Below are positions 35,825 through 44,665 of a stretch of 64,000 nt of DNA, piece by piece. The translations under genes were made by a program, and so were the position numbers. This DNA comes from Paenibacillus albicereus. Its GTDB lineage: Bacteria > Bacillota > Bacilli > Paenibacillales > Paenibacillaceae. Within the stretch, counting starts at the first letter, position 1. Each line of letters begins with the position of its first letter. Where the stretch lies: NCBI RefSeq assembly GCF_012676905.1, contig NZ_CP051428.1, forward strand, positions 1,946,001 through 2,010,000. Reading direction: 5' to 3'. The notes under the pieces were generated by a model that did no database searches, was not told the DNA's origin, and saw nothing but the letters and a program-made list of their open reading frames with translations.

Positions 35825-36262
35825 CTACATGAAGTTGCCCTTGTTCAGAATCAGCATCAGCGCCTCGATGCATGCCGCGGTCTGCGGGATGAGGCGCTTG
35901 ACGGCCTGATTGGCCTGCTTGGGCTTCAGATTCTGAATGACGGGCTCAAGCTCCTTGACCTCGCGCTCGAGCTGCGTCAGATGCAGCTGAAGATCGCTCA
36001 GCCGCTGCGTGACATGGGACACCGATGAAACCTTGGTCCAGCTGTCCAGGGCTTGCTTGATTTCGTCCAACGTATATTTTTCTTTCTTCAACTGTTCTAT
36101 ACGCTGGAGGCGTTCCAAGGTTTCACGGCTATACAGGCGATAATTGCCCTCCGAACGGGCTTCCGGCTGGATCAGGCCCAGCTTCGTATAATAGTCGATC
36201 GTTCTGGAGCTGACCTCAGCCTGCTTGGACAATTCGCCGATCTTGAGCAGTTGTTCAGCCAT
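35825..36262 (-). CDS. MerR-family transcriptional regulator
   Basis: A 145-residue regulator with N-terminal winged HTH (LLKIGELSKQAEVSSRTIDYY, then EGNYRLYSRET) and a long coiled-coil dimerisation helix. The C-terminal domain is short and lacks the metal-binding cysteines of metal sensors. Lies upstream of YugP with a 26-base gap, so the two are probably one transcript. Confidence 0.85.
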   Translation of the reverse strand: MAEQLLKIGELSKQAEVSSRTIDYYTKLGLIQPEARSEGNYRLYSRETLERLQRIEQLKKEKYTLDEIKQALDSWTKVSSVSHVTQRLSDLQLHLTQLEREVKELEPVIQNLKPKQANQAVKRLIPQTAACIEALMLILNKGNFM

Positions 36263-36586
36263 TTCTCCTCCACCATCCTTCAATGAACCCTTGATTCTCT
36301 CTGTAAACTATGATAATCGGTAAGCCTTCATGCCGTCAAACCCAGCCATTTCCTGTTCCGATCCTTGGCCGAGGCAAAAGGAGCGTCTGTCGAGAAAGCT
36401 GACATGAGAATGAGCATCCTGCATGTTTCTTTATTTGTAAAGGATCTAGTTCCGGTTTTGCATCAAACCCGAAGTATGGCCTGCTAGGATCGTCCTCTTT
36501 TGCATAAAACGGCTCTAAAACTTAACATTCGTTACGATGTGAAAGAGGAACGTTTGATATTCTTTTCGTTTCTGAAAAATAGGTTA

Positions 36587-36615
36587 TTGTCAAAGCAGGT
36601 ACTTCTGACTATAAT
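36587..36615 (+). promoter_or_regulatory. Promoter of the ammonium transporter gene
   Basis: TTGTCA (36587-36592), 17-base spacer, TATAAT (36610-36615). The 408-base space between the MerR gene and amtB is otherwise without a gene. Confidence 0.8.
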
Positions 36616-36636
36616 GGCATTAAGTCTTTCATTTTA

Positions 36637-36653
36637 CGTTAGATAACATTACA
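36637..36653 (+). promoter_or_regulatory. GlnR/TnrA-like box downstream of the amt promoter
   Basis: CGTTAGATAACATTACA matches the GlnR/TnrA consensus TGTNA-N7-TNACA at all but one fixed position. It sits about 15 bases after the expected transcription start, a roadblock position suited to repression by GlnR when nitrogen is plentiful. Confidence 0.65.
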
Positions 36654-36669
36654 TTAGGGAGTGGTCGTA

Positions 36670-38028
36670 GTGGTCAAAAAGATGCTGATATCCATGAGCG
36701 CATTGCTGGTGCTGTTCCCGGCGATGGCGTTCGCAGAGGATCCTTCGGGCGCGACGCTCAACATGGGTCTGAATGCCCTGTGGGTGATGCTGGCGGCAGT
36801 GCTGGTGCTGCTCATGCAAGGAGGCTTCATCCTGCTCGAGACGGGCTCGACCCGCATGAAGAACGCCGGTCACGTCGCCGGCAAGACGATCTTCACCGTC
36901 GGCCTCTGCTCCTTGATCTACTGGGCGTTCGGCTACGGCATCGCCTTCGGCGGATCTGGCAACGACTTTTTCGGGTGGGGCGACTTCTTCTTCGATCCAG
37001 CCAAGACGTCGGTCGACAACGGCCTTCCGACCACGATCTTTTTCCTGTTCCAGCTCGCGTTCGCGGCTGTGTCGCTGTCCATCGCCTGGGGCGGCTTCGC
37101 GGAGCGCGCCAAGCTGTCGGTGTACCTGATCTTCACCATTCTCTTCACGGCACTCATCTATCCGGTCGTCGCCCACTGGATCTGGGGCGGCGGGTTCCTC
37201 GCCCAAGACGGCGCGCAGGACTTCGCCGGCTCTACGGTCGTCCACTTGACCGGCGCCCTGGCCGCTCTGGCGGGCACGATCCTGCTCAAGCCGCGCATCG
37301 GCAAGTTCAACAAGGACGGCTCCGCCAATGAGATCCTCGGACACAATCAAGTGTTCACGGCTCTGTCGGTGCTCATCCTGTGGGTAGGCTGGTTCGGCTT
37401 CAATGCCGGCTCCACGGTCGCCATCGGCGACGGCTTCTTCGGCTTCGTCGCCTTCAACACCCAGCTGGGCGCAGCCGGCGGCGCGGTCGCGGCGCTGCTC
37501 ATCTCCTGGGCGGTGCTGGGCAAAGCCGACATCGGCACGACGCTGAACGGCGCGCTCGCCGGCCTGGTCGCCATCACGGCTTCCTGCGCCTTCGTCGACC
37601 CGTGGGCGGCTGTCGTCATCGGCCTGGTCGCCGGCGTCCTCGTCTTCTACAGCGTCCGCTTCTTCGAGAAAATGAAGATCGACGATCCGATCTACGCCCT
37701 CTCCGTGCACGGCGCGGCCGGCATCTGGGGCACGCTCGCCAACGGCATCTTCGCGACGGAGGAGCTCGCGTCCAAAGTCGGCGTCGGCCAAGGCGGCCTG
37801 ATCGATACGGGCAACTGGCATCAGCTGTGGGTGCAGTTCGAGAGCGTCGTCATCTGCGGCGTGTTCGTCCTCGCCGCGAGCTTCATCCTGCTCGGCATCA
37901 TGAAAGCCGTCATGGGACTGCGCGTCACGGAAGAGCAGGAGATCGCCGGCCTCGACCTGAGCGAGCACGGCAACTACGGCTATCCGGAGCAGCTCAAAAA
38001 ACCTTCCGGCCAGAATATCCAAGCGTAG
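36670..38028 (+). CDS. amtB: Ammonium transporter, Amt/MEP family
   Basis: A 452-residue membrane protein with an N-terminal signal sequence (LISMSALLVLFPAMAFAED) and 11 transmembrane helices. The twin pore histidines are seen in VVHLTGALAALAG and SVHGAAGIWGTL; RMKNAGHVAGKT and DPIYALSVHG are family motifs. GTG 36670 has the better spacing from AGGGAG than GTG 36661. Usually glnK (PII) follows; here a nucleotidyltransferase gene follows instead after 57 bases. Confidence 0.95.
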   Translation: MVKKMLISMSALLVLFPAMAFAEDPSGATLNMGLNALWVMLAAVLVLLMQGGFILLETGSTRMKNAGHVAGKTIFTVGLCSLIYWAFGYGIAFGGSGNDFFGWGDFFFDPAKTSVDNGLPTTIFFLFQLAFAAVSLSIAWGGFAERAKLSVYLIFTILFTALIYPVVAHWIWGGGFLAQDGAQDFAGSTVVHLTGALAALAGTILLKPRIGKFNKDGSANEILGHNQVFTALSVLILWVGWFGFNAGSTVAIGDGFFGFVAFNTQLGAAGGAVAALLISWAVLGKADIGTTLNGALAGLVAITASCAFVDPWAAVVIGLVAGVLVFYSVRFFEKMKIDDPIYALSVHGAAGIWGTLANGIFATEELASKVGVGQGGLIDTGNWHQLWVQFESVVICGVFVLAASFILLGIMKAVMGLRVTEEQEIAGLDLSEHGNYGYPEQLKKPSGQNIQA

Positions 38029-38085
38029 CGAAATCTGCTACACTTCATCCAGAGCTTGGATCAGGCCAGAGGGGAGAGACGCCGC

Positions 38086-39156
38086 ATGACAGACCCGGGT
38101 TGGCATCAGCTGCTTCACGGAATCGCCCGAGCGGATGATTCCGCCAGCCTGCATCGCCTTCGCGAGCTTGTCCACGACCGCATGGTCGCCCGGCTGCCCC
38201 AGCAACAGACAGAACAATTCTATGCCGAGCTGAATGATGCGCACGACGCCATGATCCGTCGCGCCATCCAGCTGGCCCAAAGCGAAGTGGCGCGGCTCGG
38301 GATGGGAACTCCCCCCGCGCCATTCGCTTATTTGTTGTTCGGAAGCGGCGGGCGAAGGGAACAGACGTTGCTCAGCGATCAGGACAGCGGCATCGTCTAC
38401 GGCGATTCGCCGGACGAGCGCGGGAAGGAAGAAAGCCGCCGCTATTTCGCCGCTCTGTCGGAGCAGGTCGTCCGGCTGCTGCTGGGAGCGGGCTATCCGC
38501 TCTGCGAGGGCAACGTGCTGAGCAGCAACGCGGAGTGGTGCCGTCCGCTCTCCAGCTGGCTCGAGAGGCTGGGCGGCTGGTTCGCGGAACCGGCGTGGGA
38601 GCCGGTGCGCTACCTGCTGATCGTGGCGGACAGCCGCTGCGTGTTCGGCGAGACGGAGCTCCATGACCGGCTCATGGCTTACTTTTATCGAGACGTCATC
38701 CAGCAGCCCGTCATCGTGAAGCGGATGCTGGAAAATACGATGAAGCACAAGGTGCTGCTCAATGTATTCGGTCAGCTCCTGCGGGAGCCGTACGGGGAGG
38801 ATGCGGGCAGCCTCGACATCAAGTACGGGGCCTACATCCCGATGGTCAATGCCGTCCGTCTGCTTGCGGTCGAGGCGAACCTGCGCGAGACGGGCACGCT
38901 GGAGCGAATCCGCGCGCTGGAGCAGCGCGGTCTCGTGCAGGCGGCGGAAGCGGCGGAGTGGATACAGACGTTCCGTCTGTTCCTGCGACTGCGGATGATG
39001 ACGACCGAGCGCATCGAGAACGGCCGTTTCATGACGAACGGCAAGCTGAGCTCGCGCAAGCTGTCCAAGGAAATGGCGGAAGAGCTGAAGGCCGGCCTCA
39101 AGGTCGGCAAGAAGCTGCAGCGGCGCGTGTACCGACATACGATGAACAGGCTCTGA
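38086..39156 (+). CDS. DUF294-type nucleotidyltransferase (GlnD-like)
   Basis: A 356-residue soluble protein. The nucleotidyltransferase motif FGSGGRREQTLLSDQDSG (85-102) contains the GS loop (Gly86-Ser87) and the two metal aspartates Asp98 and Asp100, as in GlnD uridylyltransferases. The C-terminal half, with DIKYGAYIPMVNAVRLLA, is the DUF294_C helical domain. CBS and cyclic-nucleotide domains often fused to it are absent. It sits between amtB and an exonuclease gene, so it may modify a protein in nitrogen signalling; this is inference. Start ATG 38086 behind GGGGAGAG. Confidence 0.82.
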   Translation: MTDPGWHQLLHGIARADDSASLHRLRELVHDRMVARLPQQQTEQFYAELNDAHDAMIRRAIQLAQSEVARLGMGTPPAPFAYLLFGSGGRREQTLLSDQDSGIVYGDSPDERGKEESRRYFAALSEQVVRLLLGAGYPLCEGNVLSSNAEWCRPLSSWLERLGGWFAEPAWEPVRYLLIVADSRCVFGETELHDRLMAYFYRDVIQQPVIVKRMLENTMKHKVLLNVFGQLLREPYGEDAGSLDIKYGAYIPMVNAVRLLAVEANLRETGTLERIRALEQRGLVQAAEAAEWIQTFRLFLRLRMMTTERIENGRFMTNGKLSSRKLSKEMAEELKAGLKVGKKLQRRVYRHTMNRL

Positions 39157-39176
39157 CGGGATGGAAAGGAGTCCAC

Positions 39177-39911
39177 ATGAAAGAAAGCAAAGGCGTCAGC
39201 CGAATGTGGCAGCTGTACAAGATGGGGGGCGTCACGCCGGCCATCGCGTCCATGCTGGGAGCGCAGAACGCGCAGCAGATGGCCTTTATGCGGGCGGTCA
39301 ATCGGGATCTGCGCAAGCACTCCCTGCTGGACACGCCATTCGACGAGCTGGAGACCGTCGTGTTCGACCTGGAGACGACGGGATTCTATCCGTACAATGG
39401 AGACGAGATCATCAGCTTCGGCGCCGTGCTGCTGAAGGGAGGGGAGCCGGTCGAGGGAAAGACGTTCTACAGCCTCGTCCATCCGAAGCGTAAAGTCCCC
39501 CTTCATATAACAGAGCTGACCGGCATCACGAATGCGATGGCCGAGGACGCGCCGGAGCTGGCCGACGTGCTGCATGATTTCATGGACTTCTGCGGCAAGC
39601 GCCTGCTCATCGCGCATGGCAGCGGCCATGACAAGCAGTTCCTGAATGCCGCCTTGTGGAAGACGTTCAAATGCAATCTGACCCATCGCGTGCTCGACAC
39701 GATGATGGTCGCCAAGTGGCTCCAGCCCGGCAGGGAGGCGTACGGCCTCGACGAGCTGCTGGCCGAGGAGCGCATCCCGATCACGCGCCGCCATCATGCC
39801 CTGGAGGACTGCTTCATGCAAGCCCGGTTGTGGCGGACGTACCTCGGGCGGATTCGCTCCCGCAACATCCACACGCTCGGCGATCTATACGCTTATCTGA
39901 GCCAGCACTGA
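39177..39911 (+). CDS. DEDDh 3'-5' exonuclease-fold protein (DnaQ-like)
   Basis: A 244-residue protein with a 58-residue N-terminal extension and an epsilon-type exonuclease domain. The ExoI motif has Asp64 and Glu66 (VFDLETTGFYP); ExoII is IAHGSGHDKQFL; ExoIII is HHALEDC with the His and Asp of the DEDDh type. It begins 20 bases after the nucleotidyltransferase gene. DUF294 proteins and such exonucleases are paired in many genomes, so a joint role is likely. The last 27 bases overlap the convergent JAMM gene. Confidence 0.88.
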   Translation: MKESKGVSRMWQLYKMGGVTPAIASMLGAQNAQQMAFMRAVNRDLRKHSLLDTPFDELETVVFDLETTGFYPYNGDEIISFGAVLLKGGEPVEGKTFYSLVHPKRKVPLHITELTGITNAMAEDAPELADVLHDFMDFCGKRLLIAHGSGHDKQFLNAALWKTFKCNLTHRVLDTMMVAKWLQPGREAYGLDELLAEERIPITRRHHALEDCFMQARLWRTYLGRIRSRNIHTLGDLYAYLSQH

Positions 39912-40355
39912 GCGTTGGAGACCGTCTGGACCTGCTGCGTAGGCGGACAGCTCCGGGGAGGCTTCGTTTTCCAACGATACGATCCACATGCCCGGCCCTT
40001 CGGCGAGTCCGAAGGGCTCTTTGGCACGCGGGGCTCCGGTCCAGAACGCGGAGCGGCGATCTTCCTCCGAAGGCTCGGACGGACCGTAGGGATGGGAATG
40101 GTAGACGGCGACGGGACGGAGGGCGGAGCGAACGAGGCGGTAGTGCATCGCGACCCACTCGGCGGGATCGAGCCGATAGTGGCGGCGCGGATCGGGATGC
40201 GAATTGCGAAGCGGCAAAACCCGCGTGACGATGCCGCGAGGATCGTCCGCGGCCGCCGCGGCGATGCCGCAAGCCTCCTCCGGCGCCGCATGGCGGCACA
40301 AGGCGATCAGCTCCCGGTACGCGGAGGCGGAGAGGAGATAATCGGGATCGTTCAT
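39885..40355 (-). CDS. JAMM/MPN+ metallopeptidase (Mov34/MPN/PAD-1 family)
   Basis: A 156-residue stand-alone JAB domain. The JAMM zinc signature is complete: Glu27 in PEEACG and His86-x-His88-x7-Ser96-x2-Asp99 in HSHPYGPSEPSEED. Bacterial members remove amino acids or proteins from the C-terminus of ubiquitin-like sulfur carriers such as ThiS/MoaD-type proteins. No such carrier is adjacent. ATG 40355 behind AAAGGAG. Confidence 0.88.
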   Translation of the reverse strand: MNDPDYLLSASAYRELIALCRHAAPEEACGIAAAAADDPRGIVTRVLPLRNSHPDPRRHYRLDPAEWVAMHYRLVRSALRPVAVYHSHPYGPSEPSEEDRRSAFWTGAPRAKEPFGLAEGPGMWIVSLENEASPELSAYAAGPDGLQRSVLAQISV

Positions 40356-40464
40356 AGCGGAAGCTCCTTTGGGGAATCATGGGAGGACCGGCCTTGAGTC
40401 GGCCTCCTCATTCATGATACCATGTCGGTGACAGGAAGACGGCGGTAGCGAAGGAAGGTAGAGC

Positions 40465-41028
40465 ATGAAAAAGGGATTAACCGTGCTGATCCTGCTGGCG
40501 GCGGTGCTGGCAGGCGGCTGGATTTGGATGGATCGCGCGGACATACCGCTCGGCGCTGGGTTGTTCGCGGGTGGAGACTCCAAGCCGAAGGAAGGCTACG
40601 ATGCGCCCGCGTTCTCGCTGCCCGGCCTGGACGAGAAGACATACGCGGTCGGCGGCGCGCGCGAGAAGCCGGTGCTGGTCAACTTCTGGGCCTCCTGGTG
40701 CGGCCCGTGCGACGCCGAGGCGCCGGACTTGCAGGAGCTGTACGAAAAATACGGCGATCGGGTCGATTTTTACGGAGTCAACTCCACCGACTATGATCGC
40801 GAGCGCGACGCGCGCGCCTTCGTGGACGAAAAGAAGCTGACGTTCCCGATCCCGATGGACCGGGACGGAACGGCGACGAAGGCGTACAAGGTGAGCAACT
40901 TTCCGACATCGCTGCTGATCGGAACCGACGGCAAGGTCAAGGAACGCATCACCGGCGTCATCACCAAGAAGCAATGGGAGCAGAAGCTGGATGACCTGCT
41001 CGCGGAGCCGCCGAACAAAGGCGCTTGA
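40465..41028 (+). CDS. TlpA/ResA-like membrane-anchored thiol-disulfide oxidoreductase
   Basis: A 187-residue protein with an N-terminal anchor (GLTVLILLAAVLAGGWIWM) and an extracytoplasmic thioredoxin fold carrying WASWCGPC. It probably reduces disulfides in exported apo-cytochromes or other proteins. No ccd genes are adjacent. Start ATG 40465 after GAAGGTAG. Confidence 0.88.
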   Translation: MKKGLTVLILLAAVLAGGWIWMDRADIPLGAGLFAGGDSKPKEGYDAPAFSLPGLDEKTYAVGGAREKPVLVNFWASWCGPCDAEAPDLQELYEKYGDRVDFYGVNSTDYDRERDARAFVDEKKLTFPIPMDRDGTATKAYKVSNFPTSLLIGTDGKVKERITGVITKKQWEQKLDDLLAEPPNKGA

Positions 41029-41047
41029 AGCCGGCGCGAAGCAAAGG

Positions 41048-41093
41048 AAAGGGCAGCATCCTCATCGCGAGCGAAGAGGATGCTGCCCTTTTT
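41048..41093. terminator. Bidirectional terminator between tlpA-like gene and cimA
   Basis: AAAGGGCAGCATCCTC and GAGGATGCTGCCCTTT stem with five T residues; the reverse strand ends in CTTTCC. Confidence 0.85.
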
Positions 41094-41107
41094 GGAGCGG
41101 GAAGGGG

Positions 41108-42727
41108 TCAATGGTTGACGACGCCGGCCCGCATGCGGAGGGCGTCTTCGCCGGAATGGCTCTCAAGCCGCGCCATGCCGAGCAGGGCGTAGCGGATGCT
41201 GTCCAGCAGCGCCTCCCAGCTCGCTTCGATGACGTTGCCGGATACGCCGACGGTATTCCAGCTGCTGGAAAGGTCGCTGGATTCGATGAGCACGCGCACC
41301 TTGGCGGCCGTCGCATCCTTCTCGTCGAGGACGCGCACCTTGTAGTCGGCCAGATGGATGTCGTTGATGCGCGGATAGAACGGCAGCAGCGCCTTGCGCA
41401 GCGCGTTGTCGAGCGCGTTGACCGGCCCGTTGCCCTCGGCGGCGGTATATACGGACTCCTGGCCGACCCGCAGCTTGACGATCGCCTCGGTCACCATCCC
41501 GTGGGAGGTCTTTTCGAGAAGGATCTTGAACGATTCGACGGCGAACACCTCGTCCAAGCCCCCGAACGCGTCGCGTAGCAGCAGCTCGAGGCTGGCGTCC
41601 GCCGCCTCGAACTGGTAGCCCTGATGCTCGAGGTCCTTGATCCGCTCCATGATGGCGCGCGTATTGTCGTTGTTGCTCGTGACGTCCAGTCCCATCTCTT
41701 GAGCCTTGGAGATGACGTTGCTCTGGCCGGCGAGCTCGGAGACGAGGATGCGCTGCTTGTTGCCGACGAGATCCGGCTCGATATGCTCGTACGTCTTGGA
41801 ATCCTTGAGGATGGCCGAGACGTGGATGCCGCCTTTGTGGGCAAAGGCGGCATTGCCGACGTACGGCTGGCCGACCGGCATGCTGACGTTGGCGATCTCG
41901 CTGATGTAGCGGGCCGTCGGCGTCAGCAGTCGGAGCCGGTCGCGCCCGATGGCCGAGTAGCCGAGCTTGAGCTCGAGGCTCGGCAGGATCGAGCACAGGT
42001 TGGCGTTGCCGCAGCGCTCGCCATAGCCGTTGATCGTGCCCTGCACCTGAGTCGCGCCGGCGGCTACGGCGGCGAGCGTATTGGCGACGGCAAGCTCGCA
42101 GTCGTTGTGCGTGTGGATGCCGAGGGGGGCGTCGATCTCGGAGCGGATGCGGCTCACGATGTCGGAGATTTCAGCAGGCATCGTCCCGCCGTTGGTGTCG
42201 CACATGACGAGCCAGTCCGCTCCCGCCTCGCGCGCGCGGCGCAGGACGGCGACGGCGTAGTCGGGATTGTGCTTGAAGCCGTCGAAGAAATGCTCGGCGT
42301 CGAAGATCGCCTCGAGGCCGCGCTGCTTGAGGAAGGCGATGGAATCGAAGATCATGGAGAGGTTCTCCTCCAGCGTCGTGCCGAGCGCCGTATGCACGTG
42401 GAAGTCCCAGGACTTGCCGACGAGCGTAGCCGCCTGTACGCCGGATTCCGCGATGCGCAGCAGGCTCGCGTCCTGCTCGGCGACGCTGTGCTTGCGCCTC
42501 GTGCTGCCGAAGGCGGTGATCTTGGCGCTCAGGCCGAGCTTCTGCACGCGCTGGAAAAACTCGATGTCCTTGCTGTTGCTTCCCGGATTGCCGCCTTCGA
42601 TATAATGGACCCCAAGCTCATCCAGCTTGAGGGCGATCTTGAGCTTGTCGTCGGCGGAGAGGCTGATGCCCTCGCCTTGGGTGCCGTCCCGTAAGGTCGT
42701 ATCGAAGATGGAGATGGCTTGGCTCAT
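41108..42727 (-). CDS. cimA: (R)-citramalate synthase
   Basis: A 539-residue enzyme of the isopropylmalate/citramalate synthase family that condenses pyruvate and acetyl-CoA to citramalate, giving a threonine-independent route to isoleucine. Family motifs: DTTLRDGTQGEG (near 9-20), IEGGNPGSN, metal motif THNDCELAVAN, and GNANLCSILPSLELKLGY. The C-terminal LeuA-type allosteric domain is present. ATG 42727 follows AAAGGGGG. A TATAAT box on the minus strand (42802-42797) may be its -10. Confidence 0.9.
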   Translation of the reverse strand: MSQAISIFDTTLRDGTQGEGISLSADDKLKIALKLDELGVHYIEGGNPGSNSKDIEFFQRVQKLGLSAKITAFGSTRRKHSVAEQDASLLRIAESGVQAATLVGKSWDFHVHTALGTTLEENLSMIFDSIAFLKQRGLEAIFDAEHFFDGFKHNPDYAVAVLRRAREAGADWLVMCDTNGGTMPAEISDIVSRIRSEIDAPLGIHTHNDCELAVANTLAAVAAGATQVQGTINGYGERCGNANLCSILPSLELKLGYSAIGRDRLRLLTPTARYISEIANVSMPVGQPYVGNAAFAHKGGIHVSAILKDSKTYEHIEPDLVGNKQRILVSELAGQSNVISKAQEMGLDVTSNNDNTRAIMERIKDLEHQGYQFEAADASLELLLRDAFGGLDEVFAVESFKILLEKTSHGMVTEAIVKLRVGQESVYTAAEGNGPVNALDNALRKALLPFYPRINDIHLADYKVRVLDEKDATAAKVRVLIESSDLSSSWNTVGVSGNVIEASWEALLDSIRYALLGMARLESHSGEDALRMRAGVVNH

Positions 42728-42919
42728 AGACGAACGAATCCCCCTTTGATGTGTTGCCGCAGTCATGCGCAGAAGTGTTGGGTGAAAGATTACTTTATTA
42801 TAACACCGCGGCTGCGCAGGATAGAAGAGAAAGTGCAATTTTCCTCGCGGTTGACCCTCCGGAAGGGGGGAGGTATGCTTCTACTAGAGGAAAGAGGACA
42901 GCGCAAAGGAGGCGAGCTC

Positions 42920-44203
42920 ATGGCGGAAGCGGAAGCCGGCAAAGAAGCGCGGAAAGGGCGGATCATCCTGCACCTGGACATGAACGCCTTCTATTGCTCG
43001 GTCCACGAGGCGGAGGAGCCGGAGAAATACGCGGGCAAGCCGACGGCGGTGGCGGGCAGCGTGGAGCTGCGCAAAGGAATCATCGTCACCTGCTCCTACC
43101 CGGCGCGCGCCAAGGGCGTGCGCACCGGCATGACCGTCCGCCAGGGGCTGGAGCTGTGCCCCGAGCTGATCCTGATCCGGCCGGACTTCGATCTGTACCG
43201 GCGCTACTCGCTCGGCTTTCGGCAGATCGCCGCCTCCTATTCGCCGGTTATGGAGACGGTATCGATCGACGAATGCTACCTCGACATCACCGGCTCGTCG
43301 CTGTTCGGCGCTCCGATCGAGATCGCCGAGACGATCCAGCGCCGCATCCGGCTGGAATGGTCGCTGCCGTGCTCGGTCGGCATCGGTCCGAACAAGCTGC
43401 TCGCCAAGATGGCATCGGATATGAAGAAGCCGTCCGGGCTGACCGTGCTGCGCATCCGCGACGTGCCGCGGCTGCTCTGGGACAAGCCATGCGACCAGCT
43501 GTTCGGCATCGGACGCAAGACGGCCGACAAGCTGCGCAAGCTCAATATCCGCACGATCGGCCAGCTCGCGGCGGCGGATGAGTCGCTGCTGCTGTCCCAG
43601 TTCGGCGTGTACGGGGCTCACATGAAGGATGCCGCTCGCGGCATCGACCGCTCGCCGGTGCGCGAGGCGAGAGAGGCGAGCAAGTCCGTCGGCCATACGA
43701 CGACGCTGCCCGAGAACCTGTCGGCCCGATCGGATATCCACCGGGTGCTGCTCAACCTTGCCGATCAGACGGCCCGGCGGATGCGGCGCAAGGGCTTCGT
43801 CGCCGGCTGCGTGCAGATTACGGTGCGGCTGCCGGACATGACGACCTATACTCGCTCCCGGACGCTGGACAAGACGCTGGAAGACGCGGCGAGCATCCAC
43901 CGCGAGGCCTGCCGCCTCTTCGACGAGCACTGGCCGACGCCGGTGCCGGTGCGGCTGCTCGGCATCACGCTGCAGAGCCTGCAGCCCAAGGACAGCGCGG
44001 CGGTGCAGCTCGATCTGTTCGATTACGAGCAGGAGCCGCGGCGGGAAGCGCTGACCAAGGCGATGGACGCGCTCCGGGACAAATTCGGGGAGAGCGCCGT
44101 GCTGACGGCGGGCATGCTGGGAGAGGACCCGTCGGCGCTCATCCGCAACCGCAAGCTGCGCGGCACCTCCTTGCAAATCGATGAGGATTTTGTTATAAAT
44201 TGA
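42920..44203 (+). CDS. dinB: DNA polymerase IV (Y-family)
   Basis: A 427-residue translesion polymerase. Motifs: ILHLDMNAFYCSVHEAEEP with the first metal Asp, TVSIDECYLDITG with the other acidic residues, and SVGIGPNKLLAKMASD of the palm/thumb junction. The little-finger domain follows; the C-terminus contains QLDLFDYEQEP, a probable beta-clamp-binding motif (QLDLF). ATG 42920 has AAAGGAGG seven bases upstream; ATG 42874 is less likely. Confidence 0.93.
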   Translation: MAEAEAGKEARKGRIILHLDMNAFYCSVHEAEEPEKYAGKPTAVAGSVELRKGIIVTCSYPARAKGVRTGMTVRQGLELCPELILIRPDFDLYRRYSLGFRQIAASYSPVMETVSIDECYLDITGSSLFGAPIEIAETIQRRIRLEWSLPCSVGIGPNKLLAKMASDMKKPSGLTVLRIRDVPRLLWDKPCDQLFGIGRKTADKLRKLNIRTIGQLAAADESLLLSQFGVYGAHMKDAARGIDRSPVREAREASKSVGHTTTLPENLSARSDIHRVLLNLADQTARRMRRKGFVAGCVQITVRLPDMTTYTRSRTLDKTLEDAASIHREACRLFDEHWPTPVPVRLLGITLQSLQPKDSAAVQLDLFDYEQEPRREALTKAMDALRDKFGESAVLTAGMLGEDPSALIRNRKLRGTSLQIDEDFVIN

Positions 44204-44224
44204 TGTGTACAGACAGGCCGATAA

Positions 44225-44527
<303 letters not shown>

Positions 44528-44548
44528 TCGAGATTCTCGCTCTCATGC

Positions 44549-44578
44549 TGCCTGCCCGGGTTCCCGGGCAGGCTTTTT
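44549..44578 (+). terminator. Terminator after the ferredoxin gene
   Basis: GCCTGCCCGGG and CCCGGGCAGGC stem followed by five T residues. Confidence 0.9.
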
Positions 44579-44665
44579 CGCGGTACGGGACCGCGGCCTC
44601 ATGGAGCCGGAGCGGCAAACGGCCGATGTATATCCTAGAGGTGCGGAGAAAGGGAGCGGTCAAGT

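Noticed and set aside
36286-36586. Additional gene or riboswitch upstream of the amt promoter
   Set aside because: AT-rich, no open frame with a ribosome site and no recognisable aptamer; treated as promoter-upstream region.
38028-38086. Short glnK remnant between amtB and the transferase gene
   Set aside because: Only 57 bases, no PII-like motif such as the T-loop sequence in any frame.
42728-42919. T-box or leucine leader before citramalate synthase
   Set aside because: The space is too short and lacks a specifier stem, T-box sequence and terminator.
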